A DNA stretch of 64,000 nt from Persicobacter psychrovividus (lineage in GTDB: Bacteria; Bacteroidota; Bacteroidia; Cytophagales; Cyclobacteriaceae), in NCBI RefSeq assembly GCF_036492425.1, contig NZ_AP025292.1:2790001-2854000 (forward strand). Direction: 5' to 3'. The notes under the pieces are model-generated. The model was not told the DNA's origin, did no database searches, and saw nothing but the letters and a program-made list of their open reading frames with translations. Positions 12,101-21,873 of this stretch are shown here, piece after piece (the first letter of the stretch is position 1; each line of letters opens with the position of its first letter). Made by a program: the position numbers and the translations under genes.

Positions 12101-12995
12101 TTACATCATCGCGGTGCAATACGATTGCATCCTGACCTGAATCAACGATATCTTCAATATCTTCCTCACTAATGACGTGGTCGCGTTCGAAAATCACTTC
12201 GTTACGGTCAATAGAGATAACCTCCCCAGTGTCCTCATCTACGAAGTCTTCCGTCCATGAACGCAATACACGAGCGGCTAACTTACGGCCAACCACCTTC
12301 TGCAATGGCGCCTTTTTAGCTTCTACCTCTTCGGAAAGACCAAAGAGATCCAAAATCTCCTTATCCGATCCGTAGCCAATAGCTCGTAACAGTGTTGTTA
12401 CGGGAAATTTCTTTTTACGGTCGATGTAAGCGAACATCACGTTATTTACGTCTGTTGCAAACTCGATCCATGATCCCTTGAATGGGATAATTCGTGCCGA
12501 ATACAATGTAGTACCATTGGTGTGCTTCGACTGTGCGAAGAATACACCAGGAGAACGGTGTAATTGCGATACGATAACGCGTTCAGCTCCGTTAATAACG
12601 AATGAGCCTTTTTCGGTCATGTATGGGATGTTACCCAAAAACACTTCCTGCTCAAGCGTTTCGAAGTCCTCGTTGTCCTCATCGTTGCAAGAAAGACGCA
12701 ATTTCGCTTTTAGCGGCACAGAGTAGGTTAGTCCTCTGTCGATACTTTCGTCAACCGTATATTTTGGTGGATCAATCATGTAATCCACAAACTCCAAAAC
12801 GAAGTTCTCACGGCTGTCGCTAATCGGGAAATTTTCTTGAAAAACCTTGTAAAGGCCTTCATTCTCGCGTTTTTCGGCAGGCGTATCGATTTGGAAAAAG
12901 TCCCTGAACGACTTAAGTTGAACATCCAGAAAGTCAGGATAGTCAATTACGTGTTTAATCGACGCGAAACTTTTTCTTTCAGTTTGAATAGCCAA
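9135..12995 (-). CDS. rpoB: DNA-directed RNA polymerase subunit beta
   Basis: Second-largest RNA polymerase subunit, 1286 residues. The rifampicin-pocket segment ([20 protein letters not shown] followed by MSALGPGGL) is intact, with the Asp, His and Ser residues usually altered in resistance all wild type. The C-terminal [21 protein letters not shown] motif is present. It lies 175 bases after rplL, with an attenuator-like hairpin between, and directly before rpoC. Confidence 0.98.
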   Translation of the reverse strand: MAIQTERKSFASIKHVIDYPDFLDVQLKSFRDFFQIDTPAEKRENEGLYKVFQENFPISDSRENFVLEFVDYMIDPPKYTVDESIDRGLTYSVPLKAKLRLSCNDEDNEDFETLEQEVFLGNIPYMTEKGSFVINGAERVIVSQLHRSPGVFFAQSKHTNGTTLYSARIIPFKGSWIEFATDVNNVMFAYIDRKKKFPVTTLLRAIGYGSDKEILDLFGLSEEVEAKKAPLQKVVGRKLAARVLRSWTEDFVDEDTGEVISIDRNEVIFERDHVISEEDIEDIVDSGQDAIVLHRDDVNIAEFQIIHNTLHKDPSNSEKEAVEQIYRQLRNSDAPDEATAREIIHNLFFSDKRYDLGEVGRYRINRKLKINESLDMRVLTIKDIELIVKYLIHLINSKAVVDDIDHLSNRRVRTVGEQLYSQFGVGLARMARTIKERMNVRDNEDFKPVDLINARTLSSVINSFFGTNQLSQFMDQTNPLAEITHKRRMSALGPGGLSRERAGFEVRDVHYTHYGRLCTIETPEGPNIGLISSLCVHAKVNDMGFIETPYRKIDDGKITEEVTYLTAEEEDYKNIAQANAPQDSEGNFKERQIKVRYQGDFPLEGPESIAYMDVAPNQIVSVAASMIPFLEHDDANRALMGSNMQRQAVPLLRPEAPIVGTGLEKRVAEDSRVLLRAEGKGTVAYVDSQKITIRYDLTEDEKTSGFDNELVTYELVKFRRTNQDTCVNLRPIVLKDDEVVKGQVLVDGYATEKGELALGRNLLVGYMPWQGYNFEDAIVISERIVQDDVYTSIHIDEYELEVRDTRRGEEELTTEIPNVSEDSVKNLDEHGVIRVGAEIKEGDILVGKITPKGETDPTPEEKLLRAIFGDKAGDVKDASLKASPSLNGVVIDTKLFSRPKKDKDLRAKAKKDVEALKARYASDLNKVKTEMIDKMVSLLEGKTSRGIKHKFGDEIMSEGVEFNRANISNNLFPEENIYRDESAYAVSAEANLVSDLNLDNWTDDERINELIVILVKNYINKRNKITGSFKRDRFTLEVGDELPAGIVQLAKVYVAKKRKLKVGDKMAGRHGNKGVVAKIVPIADMPFLEDGTPLDICLNPLGVPSRMNIGQIFETVLGWAGRKLGKKYATPIFDGGTMDEVQGELRAAGLPDYGRSFLYDGRTGQRFDQPITVGIAYMLKLGHLVDDKMHARSIGPYSLITQQPLGGKAQFGGQRFGEMEVWALEAFGAAHILQEILTIKSDDVIGRAKAYESIVKGDNMGKPNIPESFNVLVHELRGLALEVTLD

Positions 12996-13087
12996 GGCAG
13001 TAAGATTTAAATGATAAACTGGAAAAGGAGAGAATCCGGGAAAATGATTCGTCTATGCTTAATTTAGTCAAAATGTGCATAAACGGC

Positions 13088-13115
13088 AAAAGACCGGACT
13101 ATGATAAGCCCGGTC
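13088..13115 (-). terminator. Attenuator-like hairpin between rplL and rpoB
   Basis: On the minus strand GACCGG and CCGGTC pair around a 12-base loop, followed by TTTT. The stem is short and the T run is weak, so partial termination that lowers rpoBC relative to rplJL is more likely than a full stop. This arrangement is known between rplL and rpoB in other bacteria. Confidence 0.6.
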
Positions 13116-13170
13116 AAATAAATTTCGAATTGCCCGCGTACGCTAGACATTTCAAAATTCAGAGTGTATC

Positions 13171-13545
13171 TTATTTCAACTCTACTTCTGCACCTACAGC
13201 TTCCAATTCTTTCTTAAGTGCTTCAGCTTCGTCTTTAGAGATTCCTTCTTTGATTGTAGATGGAGCGCCATCAACTACTTCTTTAGCTTCTTTCAAGCCA
13301 AGACCAGCCAATTCTTTAACCGCTTTAACTACTTTCAATTTAGCTGCGCCAGCTGCTTTCAACACTACGTCGAACTCAGTTTTCTCAGCAGCAGCGTCAC
13401 CTTCACCAGCACCAGCTACCATTACAGGAGCTGCAGCAGCTGCAGGCTCGATACCATATTCCTCTTTTAGGATTTCAGCTAATTCGTTAACGTCTTTAAC
13501 GGATAGGTTTACTAGCTGTTCTGCGAATTCTTTAAGATCTGCCAT
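13171..13545 (-). CDS. rplL: 50S ribosomal protein L7/L12
   Basis: Stalk protein that recruits translational GTPases, 124 residues. An N-terminal dimerisation helix pair ([22 protein letters not shown]) is followed by an Ala/Gly-rich hinge near residues 35-55 and the conserved C-terminal domain with [18 protein letters not shown]. It is 38 bases after rplJ. The opposite strand shows a long spurious reading frame caused by the Ala-rich codons. Confidence 0.98.
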   Translation of the reverse strand: MADLKEFAEQLVNLSVKDVNELAEILKEEYGIEPAAAAAPVMVAGAGEGDAAAEKTEFDVVLKAAGAAKLKVVKAVKELAGLGLKEAKEVVDGAPSTIKEGISKDEAEALKKELEAVGAEVELK

Positions 13546-13583
13546 CTTTGTATTAAATTAAAATTGTTTTTTTAAAATCTTTA

Positions 13584-14111
13584 TTAACGTTCAGAAAGGG
13601 TTTTGATGATACCCGCCAAGTTGTCTCCACCTGATTGAAGTGCAGAGATAACGTTTTTAGCAGGAGATTGAAGCAATCCAATAACCTCACCGATAAGTTC
13701 AGCCTTAGATTTAAGCTTGCTTAATGTATCAACATTATTATCACCAACGAACAGATCGAAATCGATGGAAGCACCTTTAAGGATCGGTTTCTCATTCGTT
13801 TTTCTAAATTCTTTGATTACTTTAGCCGGTACTGAAGCAGTCTCTTCACTGGCAAACATAATGCCAGACTGACCTGCGAATACAGCGCCGTTAGTAAATT
13901 CAGAAACATCAGCACCTAAGTTCTCTAATGCTTTCTGAATAAAAGTGTTTTTGTACAATTTGTACTCAACTCCTTGGTTGAAACATGCGCGACGCAAATT
14001 ATTTACGTCGGCCACGCTTAGCCCAGCTGCATCTGTAATGTAGAAGACATTGTTTTCTTTCAACTTTGCAGTCAGGTCATTAATGATCTGAATTTTTTCT
14101 TCTCTATTCAT
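13584..14111 (-). CDS. rplJ: 50S ribosomal protein L10
   Basis: Base of the ribosomal stalk, 175 residues, holding the L7/L12 dimers through its C-terminal helix. MNREEKIQIINDLTAKL and the GLSVADVNNLRR motif fit L10. It begins 2 bases after the rplA stop and is followed by rplL, so there is no long leader before it. Confidence 0.96.
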   Translation of the reverse strand: MNREEKIQIINDLTAKLKENNVFYITDAAGLSVADVNNLRRACFNQGVEYKLYKNTFIQKALENLGADVSEFTNGAVFAGQSGIMFASEETASVPAKVIKEFRKTNEKPILKGASIDFDLFVGDNNVDTLSKLKSKAELIGEVIGLLQSPAKNVISALQSGGDNLAGIIKTLSER

Positions 14112-14113
14112 AA

Positions 14114-14812
14114 TTACAATCCAGCTACGCTATTTTTATCAACTTTAATACCTGGGCTCATCGTAGAAGAGATGCTGATCGACTTGAAGTAAGTCCCTTT
14201 TGCTGAAGAAGGCTTCATTTTAGAAAGCGTATTCAACAACTCAAGTGCATTTTCTTCGATTTGCTCTGGAGTAAATGAGCTTTTACCGATAGAAGTATGA
14301 ATGATACCAGTTTTATCAACTTTAAAGTCAATTTTACCAGCTTTCACTTCCTTAATCGCTTTAGCAACATCCATTGTTACCGTACCAGCTTTAGGGTTTG
14401 GCATCAAGCCACGAGGACCTAACACACGACCTAAACGACCGATTTTAGCCATAACAGTAGGCATTGTGATGATGACGTCCATATCAGTCCAACCACCTTC
14501 GATTTTCTTGATGAACTCATCCATACCTACGAAATCAGCACCTGCAGCTTTTGCTTCTTCTTCTTTCTCTGGTGATACCAAAGCAAGTACACGTACTTCT
14601 TTACCAGTACCGTGAGGAAGAGCAACAACACCACGAACCATTTGATCAGCTTTACGAGGATCTACGCCCAAACGAACGTCGATATCTACAGAAGCAGCAA
14701 ATTTTGTGAATGTGATTTCCTTAACAAGTGAAGTAGCTTGAGACAAAGAGTATTCCTGCTCTCTATCAAATTTAGCCAAGGCTTCTTTTCTTTTCTTAGT
14801 TAATCTCGCCAT
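14114..14812 (-). CDS. rplA: 50S ribosomal protein L1
   Basis: L1 stalk protein, 232 residues, which guides deacylated tRNA out of the E site and in many bacteria represses its own operon. The signature region ([20 protein letters not shown], followed by KAGTV) is present. It follows rplK by 12 bases. Confidence 0.98.
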   Translation of the reverse strand: MARLTKKRKEALAKFDREQEYSLSQATSLVKEITFTKFAASVDIDVRLGVDPRKADQMVRGVVALPHGTGKEVRVLALVSPEKEEEAKAAGADFVGMDEFIKKIEGGWTDMDVIITMPTVMAKIGRLGRVLGPRGLMPNPKAGTVTMDVAKAIKEVKAGKIDFKVDKTGIIHTSIGKSSFTPEQIEENALELLNTLSKMKPSSAKGTYFKSISISSTMSPGIKVDKNSVAGL

Positions 14813-14824
14813 TGTTCCTAATTT

Positions 14825-15268
14825 TTACGCTTCCCAAGGAGCAGTTCCTTCTACTTTAAGACCCATACTACGAGCAGTACCTGCAACCATGCGCATACCT
14901 GCTTCAACTGTAAATGCATTCAAATCAGGCATTTTAGTTTCGGCGATCTCTTTAACTTGATCCCAAGTAACAGAACCAACTTTCAGACGGTTAGGCTCAG
15001 AAGAACCTTTCTTCAACTTAGCAGCGTTCATCAAAAGAACAGCAGCTGGCGGAGTTTTAACAACGAATTCAAATGACTTGTCTGAATAGTAAGTCACCAA
15101 TACAGGCAATACTTGACCTGCTTTGTCTTGAGTTCTCGCATTAAATTGCTTACAGAACTCCATGATGTTGATACCCTTACTACCAAGCGCAGGTCCAACC
15201 GGTGGCGAAGGATTCGCAGCACCTCCCTTAATTTGCAGTTTTAAATAACCGGCAATTTCTTTAGCCAT
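14825..15268 (-). CDS. rplK: 50S ribosomal protein L11
   Basis: L11 of the GTPase-associated centre, 147 residues, needed for RelA-type stringent signalling. The proline-rich N-terminal motif [29 protein letters not shown] (residues 15-43) and the C-terminal RNA-binding domain are complete. It starts 8 bases after nusG. Confidence 0.98.
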   Translation of the reverse strand: MAKEIAGYLKLQIKGGAANPSPPVGPALGSKGINIMEFCKQFNARTQDKAGQVLPVLVTYYSDKSFEFVVKTPPAAVLLMNAAKLKKGSSEPNRLKVGSVTWDQVKEIAETKMPDLNAFTVEAGMRMVAGTARSMGLKVEGTAPWEA

Positions 15269-15276
15269 TTTTCTAA

Positions 15277-15843
15277 CTAATCTTGTTTTTCAACTTGAAT
15301 ATAATTCAACTCAACAGGTGTGTTACGACCAAAGATCTTCACCATCACCTTGAGTTTCTTTCTTTCGTCATAGACTTCTTCAACGACCCCGGTAAATCCA
15401 CTAAATGGACCATCCATCACCGTCACTGGCTCATTCACCAAGAAGACTACATCTTCACGAGGATTTTCCTCCTCAACTTCTTCAGATTCCTGACCGATAC
15501 CTAAAATTCGATTGATTTCCGCTTCACGAAGTGGAACGGGAACCGAATTAGCTCCAGCAGAATCTCCTAAGAAACCGATTACACCAGGTGTACTTGTTAC
15601 GATGTGCAGCGCTTCCCCATGAGAAAGGTCAGCTGACACGATCACATAACCAGGGAAGTGGTTACGCTCACGAACGCGTTTCTTACCGTTACGCATCTCG
15701 TAAACTTTCTCACTCGGAATAAGAACCTCGGCTACGAAATCCTCTAATTTATGGCGTTGAATCTCTGTTTCCAGATACGCCTTTGCTTTTTTCTCTTGTC
15801 CACTTACTACGCGGACAACATACCATTTCAACTCGCTACTCAT
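15277..15843 (-). CDS. nusG: Transcription termination/antitermination factor NusG
   Basis: RNA-polymerase processivity factor that links transcription to translation, 188 residues. The NGN domain begins [16 protein letters not shown], with the FPGYVIV core near residue 64, and the KOW motif ([19 protein letters not shown]) lies near residue 138. It is 18 bases downstream of secE, the usual order. Confidence 0.97.
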   Translation of the reverse strand: MSSELKWYVVRVVSGQEKKAKAYLETEIQRHKLEDFVAEVLIPSEKVYEMRNGKKRVRERNHFPGYVIVSADLSHGEALHIVTSTPGVIGFLGDSAGANSVPVPLREAEINRILGIGQESEEVEEENPREDVVFLVNEPVTVMDGPFSGFTGVVEEVYDERKKLKVMVKIFGRNTPVELNYIQVEKQD

Positions 15844-15861
15844 CAGTTACCTTTTGCGTAA

Positions 15862-16053
15862 TTAGAAATTTCCGTAGAAAAATTTCATCAGGCTGTCAAA
15901 GGACAGGTCCATCGCACCAATTAAGGCGGTAAACACCAAACAACCCACAATCACAAGGATTGTAGAGTTTTGAAGCTCACCATAAGGAGGCCAAGTCACT
16001 TTTTCACGCATCTCAACGTAAGACTCACTGATAAATGTTTTCAATTTCAACAT
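15862..16053 (-). CDS. secE: Preprotein translocase subunit SecE
   Basis: Small essential subunit of the SecYEG channel, 63 residues with one transmembrane helix (about 31-49, ILVIVGCLVFTALIGAMDL). The amphipathic segment with EMREKVTWPPYGEL before the helix is the SecE signature. The ATG at 16053-16051 is chosen because a longer frame upstream would run into the tRNA-Trp gene, whose 3' end is 23 bases away. It is followed by nusG. Confidence 0.95.
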   Translation of the reverse strand: MLKLKTFISESYVEMREKVTWPPYGELQNSTILVIVGCLVFTALIGAMDLSFDSLMKFFYGNF

Positions 16054-16076
16054 AACCTGAAAAATTAAAAAATTAG

Positions 16077-16149
16077 CACGGGAGGTAGGACTTGAACCCA
16101 CAGCCAATGGTTTTGGAGACCACTACTCTACCAATTGAGCTACACCCGT
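16077..16149 (-). tRNA. trnW: tRNA-Trp (CCA anticodon)
   Basis: A cloverleaf can be drawn for 73 bases: acceptor ACGGGTG with CTCCCGT (one T-T mismatch at pair 6-67), D arm GCTC/GAGT, anticodon loop CTCCAAA giving anticodon CCA, T stem GTGGG/CCTAC and discriminator G73. The 3' CCA is not encoded. It lies between the tuf terminator and secE, a frequent location of tRNA-Trp in bacteria. Confidence 0.95.
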
Positions 16150-16151
16150 GT

Positions 16152-16180
16152 AAAAAGCGTCCCACACTAAAGCGGGACGC
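16152..16180 (-). terminator. Terminator between tuf and tRNA-Trp
   Basis: On the minus strand GCGTCCC pairs with GGGACGC around a 10-base loop and is followed by TTTTTAC. No convincing separate promoter was found between tuf and tRNA-Trp, so read-through from tuf may still feed the tRNA-secE-nusG unit. Confidence 0.75.
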
Positions 16181-16253
16181 AAATTTAAATATTTATTATC
16201 AAGTGTGCAATATCTATTCCAAAGAATATTATTGACACTCAGATATTAAATTC

Positions 16254-17441
<1,188 letters not shown>

Positions 17442-17493
17442 GTTTCTAAATCCTCAGTTTTGTTATTTAATATATAAAAGAGTAATCGTTTTT

Positions 17494-17544
17494 AGCGTTC
17501 ACCAAAATTAACGCTCGCTTAAGTCAAAAAGACGGAAGTGAACG
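17494..17544 (-). promoter_or_regulatory. tuf leader with two mutually exclusive hairpins
   Basis: On the minus strand, CGTTCAC (17538-17544) can pair with GTGAACG (17496-17502), while AGCGTT (17510-17515) can pair with AACGCT (17494-17499). The two stems share bases 17496-17499, so only one can form at a time. The element lies inside the 5' untranslated region of tuf, about 50 bases before the ATG. A regulatory role is inference. Confidence 0.4.
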
Positions 17545-17612
17545 ATTGGCTGTCGACAAATCGAAAGTGAATTGCGAAAGACAAAATAAATATTGGCTCA
17601 ACAAACGGAATG

Positions 17613-17643
17613 CAAAGGTAGATGCTTTTTTTCATTTGTCAAA
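17613..17643 (-). promoter_or_regulatory. Promoter for tuf
   Basis: On the minus strand TTTG (17640-17643), a 19-base spacer and TACCTTTG (17613-17620), followed by CATTCC, match the Bacteroidota consensus with no mismatch. Initiation near 17607 gives a leader of about 165 bases. Confidence 0.85.
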
Positions 17644-17727
17644 TAAAAACGACAAAATTTAAAAAGGTTAAACCTTTGATTTTTAGCAGCCTGAATGCAT
17701 TCGTTTGATTTGTGTGCAAATATATGG

Positions 17728-20298
17728 TTATTCTTCCGTCCTTTCACCATTATTTTTCAATAATTTTTGGTTCTTTTCACTTGATTGTACTTCAAGGATT
17801 ATTTCCTGCAAACCATTAAAGGACAAAAAGTTCAAACTTTGAAAAGCAACCATTCTGGTGAAGTCATCTTCTGAGTTTATTGCAAGATTTTTGAGTCTTT
17901 GTGCCCCAGCCCGCTGATCTTTCTCTGGGGCGTTCATCAATAACTCACCGTAATATTGAATCAGGTACCAAAGCTCCTGATTTTCTGAATCATCGATTTT
18001 TTCCTCAAACCACCCTTTTTTATCCACCATACTGTTCTCAGCGTAGTAACTTGCCACTGCGACCACCATGTTAAGGTCTTTTTCGCCAGCAAACTGCTCG
18101 ACAACCTCATTAGCATCGGACGGATGACTTCTTACATAGCCCATCAGCGCAGTGCCGCGCACCTGATAGGAAGGGTAAGACAGGTTTCTTTTGAAGAGCA
18201 TTCTGTATTCCGCTGCTGCGTCCTCACCGAGCACCCACATTGCGGAACTCCGCACTTCATTGTCTGTATCGTGTTCTGCCAAATCTGCAACCACTGCCAA
18301 ATAGGCTTCTTTCTCCTTAACAGAACTTGTTGATATATGGTTCAGTGCCCAATCCCGAATATAACCTACCGAATCTTTCAGCGCCTGATGATATACCTGG
18401 ACATCAATATCGAGGGAATCAACCTGCAGCTGATCTATGTTTTCGAGGGCAGAAATTCTTGCGATGGCATTTTCTGCTTTTTCGTATTGGTACGTCCATT
18501 CCTTTTCAGATTTTTCATGCTTGACCACACCTACCAAATGCTGCTCAGGGTCTACCAATACCAAATCCGGCTTGGCTCCTACTGAAAACTTAAACACCTG
18601 CTGCTCATCCTCAAGCACAACCTGATGTATTGATTTCTGACCATTAGCCCAAACATCAACCTCCAAAGGCAAGCGGTAAAGCGGTGTTTTATCAAAATCC
18701 TGGGTCTGCGTCATGGTCACTACAAGCTCACCCGCCTCATATGTTTGATTCACTTTCAAAATCGGATGTCCTGCGGCATGAAACCACTGATTGAAAAACC
18801 AGCTCAAATCCTGCCCAGTAACCTCTTCAAATGCCAATCGCAACTGTGCAACCTCAGCATTTTTATAGGCGTGTTCGGTTAAATATAAATTCAGCCCCTG
18901 ATAAAATGCCTTTTCACCAATTAAATCCTCCAGCATTTTCAATATCAGCCCTCCCTTAGAGTAAGAATGCGCATCAAACATATCTTCCCTGTTTTTATAC
19001 TGATATCTAATCAGCTTCTCCTGTTTGGTCGCGGCTTCAGCGAGATAGGACTGCAACTCTGAGTAATTATGATAATCTCCTTCAGCTTTACCATACTTAT
19101 GTGCCAACCATTCTGCTTCACTAAAATTGGCAAACGCCTCATTCAGCGGCAGGTTTGCCCAAGATTCGCAGGTCACCAAATCCCCGAACCAATGATGAAA
19201 TAATTCATGGGCAATAATATAGTCCCAATTATAGTCCTTCAGTGCTATTGAATCTACATTCAGCTGATCCATAAATACCGAGGCCGTGGTATTTTCCATA
19301 GCACCAGACACAAAATCACGAACTACAATCTGGTCATATTTTGGCCACGGAAAAGGGTAATTCAGCTTTTTGGAGAAAAACTCGATCATCTCTGGGGTAT
19401 TACCAAAGATCTTCTTCGCATAAGGTGCGTAATCCCGCTCCATCCAATAATTGACTGGAATATTTTTCCAATGGTCTTCAACTTTCACAAAATCACCCAC
19501 AGCGACCATGAAAAGATATGGCGCATGGGGCTGATCCATTTTCCAATAATCCGTGCGCGTTCCATCAGAATTCTCCCGAGAATAAATCAACACCCCGTTG
19601 GACAATGTCTTATAACGCTTATCAACCGTTAAATACATCTCTTCGGTACTCTTCTGATTTGGACTATCGATGGTCGGGAACCAGCGACTGTTACTTTGGG
19701 TTTCACCTTGTGACCAAATTTGTTGCGGAACCCCTACACGGCTACTGTCAGCATTAATAAAATAAAGTCCTTTATCATCTTTTATTGCCTTACTGCCTTC
19801 CGATGGCTGATCATAAGGGTGAGCGATATAATTAATTCTAAGCTTCACCAACTCATCCTTACCATATGCACGAGGCAATGTTACCTTGAGCTGGCTACTG
19901 TCATAATCAAAATCAACGTCAGTCCAATCGTCGCCCACTTTCAACTTCACCCAATTCAGGGTAAAGCCAACAGCGTCAAGTGTTACCTCTTTTTGATCAT
20001 AAAAATGTGCTTTCAAATCCAAGGCAGCCTCCCCTATCACGGCCTTCTTCGCCCAATCAAAAGACAAATCCAATCGGGTATGTAATAAATCGTGTACCTT
20101 TGTTCGCGCAGCCTGATAGCGTGGCTGCTTGCGCAGGGTATCTGTAAGAACAACGGGAGCCTCCTGAACAGCAAGAGCAGGTGGATCTGCCTGATGCGGC
20201 ATGGCAGACTGATGAGGAGCGACTGACTTACAGCCAAATGAAAATACGCCGACCATCAGCAATAATCGAGGAACGGATTGAAGAAACTTTATTTGCAT
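17728..20298 (-). CDS. M1 family zinc aminopeptidase, lipoprotein
   Basis: Metallo-aminopeptidase of the gluzincin M1 family, 856 residues from the chosen start. It has a lipoprotein signal (MQIKFLQSVPRLLLMVGVFSFGC, lipobox Cys at 23), the GAMEN substrate-binding motif at 332-336, the zinc motif HELFH at 364-368 and the third ligand Glu387 eighteen residues later. The C-terminal 200 residues look helical, like the HEAT-type region of M1 enzymes. A start 23 codons earlier is possible, but it would bury the signal peptide, so the ATG at 20298 is preferred. Divergent from pyrH. Probably an envelope peptidase; the substrate is unknown. Confidence 0.9.
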   Translation of the reverse strand: MQIKFLQSVPRLLLMVGVFSFGCKSVAPHQSAMPHQADPPALAVQEAPVVLTDTLRKQPRYQAARTKVHDLLHTRLDLSFDWAKKAVIGEAALDLKAHFYDQKEVTLDAVGFTLNWVKLKVGDDWTDVDFDYDSSQLKVTLPRAYGKDELVKLRINYIAHPYDQPSEGSKAIKDDKGLYFINADSSRVGVPQQIWSQGETQSNSRWFPTIDSPNQKSTEEMYLTVDKRYKTLSNGVLIYSRENSDGTRTDYWKMDQPHAPYLFMVAVGDFVKVEDHWKNIPVNYWMERDYAPYAKKIFGNTPEMIEFFSKKLNYPFPWPKYDQIVVRDFVSGAMENTTASVFMDQLNVDSIALKDYNWDYIIAHELFHHWFGDLVTCESWANLPLNEAFANFSEAEWLAHKYGKAEGDYHNYSELQSYLAEAATKQEKLIRYQYKNREDMFDAHSYSKGGLILKMLEDLIGEKAFYQGLNLYLTEHAYKNAEVAQLRLAFEEVTGQDLSWFFNQWFHAAGHPILKVNQTYEAGELVVTMTQTQDFDKTPLYRLPLEVDVWANGQKSIHQVVLEDEQQVFKFSVGAKPDLVLVDPEQHLVGVVKHEKSEKEWTYQYEKAENAIARISALENIDQLQVDSLDIDVQVYHQALKDSVGYIRDWALNHISTSSVKEKEAYLAVVADLAEHDTDNEVRSSAMWVLGEDAAAEYRMLFKRNLSYPSYQVRGTALMGYVRSHPSDANEVVEQFAGEKDLNMVVAVASYYAENSMVDKKGWFEEKIDDSENQELWYLIQYYGELLMNAPEKDQRAGAQRLKNLAINSEDDFTRMVAFQSLNFLSFNGLQEIILEVQSSEKNQKLLKNNGERTEE

Positions 20299-20416
20299 GT
20301 GGCAAATATTATTATTTTTATTAAAAGTAAATACAAAGTAAGTTCTGTTTCTCAAAAATCTTTTCAATCAGACATTTTATGCCTGCTGTATTTTAGGAAT
20401 CGGCCTTGTACTCCCG

Positions 20417-20424
20417 TATATTTG
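20417..20424 (+). promoter_or_regulatory. Putative -7 box for pyrH-frr
   Basis: TATATTTG matches TAnnTTTG and lies 30 bases before the pyrH ATG. No good -33 TTTG is present at the expected distance, so the call is tentative. Confidence 0.45.
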
Positions 20425-20453
20425 TCTGATTTATTTGACAAGTGCCAGTCCTT

Positions 20454-21164
20454 ATGAAATACAAAAGAATTCTTTTAAAGCTAAGCGGTGAAGCATTAGC
20501 AGGAGCAGACAAACACGGTATCTCTCCAGAACAACTGATCCAATATACACAAGATATTAAAGCCGCTTTGGATAAAGGGGTGGAAATTGCAATCGTTATT
20601 GGCGGTGGCAATATCTTCCGCGGAATCCAGGCTGAAAAATCAGGTGTGGACCGTGTTCAGGGTGACTACATGGGTATGTTGGCCACTTTAATCAATGCCA
20701 TGGCGTTGCAGAGTGCCTTGGAAAACCAGGGAATCCAAACCCGATTGATGTCTGGTTTACAAATTAACCAAGTCTGCGAACCATTTATCCGTAGAAAAGC
20801 AGTTCGTCATCTTGAAAAAGGACGTGTTGTCATCTTTGGAGCAGGGATTGGTAATCCTTATTTCACAACGGACTCCACAGCCTCTTTGAGAGCTGTTGAA
20901 ATCGAAGCTGATGTTGTATTGAAAGGAACGCGTGTAGACGGTGTTTACACTGCTGATCCTGAAAAAGACCCTGAAGCACAAAAATTCAACAATATTTCAT
21001 TTGCTGAAGTTTATAAACGTGGATTGAACGTGATGGACATGACCGCCTTTACGCTATGTAAAGAAAATGGCCTGCCAATCATTGTTTTTGACATGAATAA
21101 AAAAGGCAATTTGGAAAGATTGGTGACTGGAGAAGATATCGGAACATTAATTTCAGACAAATAA
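20454..21164 (+). CDS. pyrH: Uridylate kinase
   Basis: Phosphorylates UMP to UDP in pyrimidine nucleotide synthesis; 236 residues. The bacterial UMP-kinase motifs [12 protein letters not shown] (N-terminus), [11 protein letters not shown] and the [21 protein letters not shown] region are present. The ATG at 20454 is preferred over a GTG four codons earlier because [15 protein letters not shown] aligns with family N-termini. It is followed by frr after 12 bases, a widely conserved pair. Confidence 0.97.
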   Translation: MKYKRILLKLSGEALAGADKHGISPEQLIQYTQDIKAALDKGVEIAIVIGGGNIFRGIQAEKSGVDRVQGDYMGMLATLINAMALQSALENQGIQTRLMSGLQINQVCEPFIRRKAVRHLEKGRVVIFGAGIGNPYFTTDSTASLRAVEIEADVVLKGTRVDGVYTADPEKDPEAQKFNNISFAEVYKRGLNVMDMTAFTLCKENGLPIIVFDMNKKGNLERLVTGEDIGTLISDK

Positions 21165-21176
21165 TAATACATACTC

Positions 21177-21737
21177 ATGGAAGAGATCGAATTTTATTTG
21201 GAAGAAGCCAAAGAAGGTATGGAAAAAGCCATTAATGCCGTAGCGCATGAAATGACTAAAATCCGTGCAGGAAAAGCTTCTCCACAGATGCTTGATGGAC
21301 TGACTGTAGAATATTACGGATCAGTAACTCCTCTTAATCAAGTTTCTTCTGTTACAACTCCAGATGCTCGTTCTTTAGCGATCAAGCCATTTGAAAGAAA
21401 CTTAATCAATGACATCGAGCGTTCGATTATCAACTCTGATCTGGGATTGGCGCCAATGAACAATGGTGAAATGATCCTACTCACTATTCCTCCTTTAACT
21501 GAGGAACGCCGTAAGGATTTGGCTAAACAAGCAAAAAACGAGGCTGAAAATGGTAAAATCCGTGTTCGCCGCGTTCGTCAGGAAACTAACGATGCTTTGA
21601 AAAAGCTGAAAAATGATGGTGCATCTGAAGATATGATCAAAGATGCTGAGGACTCAGTTCAGAAGCTTACCACTGCATATTACGCCAAAATCGAAGAGGT
21701 TTATGCGAAGAAAGAAAAGGATATCATGACGATCTAA
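21177..21737 (+). CDS. frr: Ribosome recycling factor
   Basis: Splits the post-termination ribosome together with EF-G; 186 residues. The motifs HEMTKIRAGKASPQMLDGLTVEYYG and IRVRRVRQETNDALKKL are standard for RRF. It is co-transcribed with pyrH, and a strong terminator follows. Confidence 0.98.
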   Translation: MEEIEFYLEEAKEGMEKAINAVAHEMTKIRAGKASPQMLDGLTVEYYGSVTPLNQVSSVTTPDARSLAIKPFERNLINDIERSIINSDLGLAPMNNGEMILLTIPPLTEERRKDLAKQAKNEAENGKIRVRRVRQETNDALKKLKNDGASEDMIKDAEDSVQKLTTAYYAKIEEVYAKKEKDIMTI

Positions 21738-21760
21738 TGATATGCTTTATTCTTGAAGCA

Positions 21761-21795
21761 AAAACAGCTGAGGCCAAACCTCAGCTGTTTTTTTT
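21761..21795 (+). terminator. Terminator after frr
   Basis: A perfect 13-bp stem (AAAACAGCTGAGG with CCTCAGCTGTTTT), a CCAAA loop and a T run follow the frr stop by 23 bases. Confidence 0.9.
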
Positions 21796-21815
21796 GTCCG
21801 AAAATTTTTTAGCGC

Positions 21816-21848
21816 AAAAAAAATCCATGTCTATAATAAACATGGATT
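21816..21848 (-). terminator. Terminator after lpdA
   Basis: On the minus strand AATCCATG pairs with CATGGATT around an 11-base loop, followed by a run of T. It lies 25 bases past the lpdA stop, tail to tail with the frr terminator. Confidence 0.85.
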
Positions 21849-21873
21849 CCTTTGGTATTATTTTAATAGATTC

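Noticed and set aside
13055-13561. 168-codon plus-strand frame opposite rplL
   Set aside because: Ser/Ala/Pro-rich translation caused by the reverse complement of the L7/L12 hinge and Ala-rich domain.
15862-16107. Longer secE frame beginning at 16107
   Set aside because: The extra 18 codons would be encoded inside tRNA-Trp; the SecE homologous region begins at MLKLKTF.
17663-17677. AAAGGTTAAACCTTT palindrome between the M1 peptidase and tuf
   Set aside because: Only a 7-bp A/T-rich stem with a 1-base loop and a poor T tract; too weak to call a terminator, though it may contribute to one.
20299-20367. Longer start of the M1 peptidase with 23 extra residues
   Set aside because: It would place a charged, asparagine-rich segment before a clear lipoprotein signal peptide.
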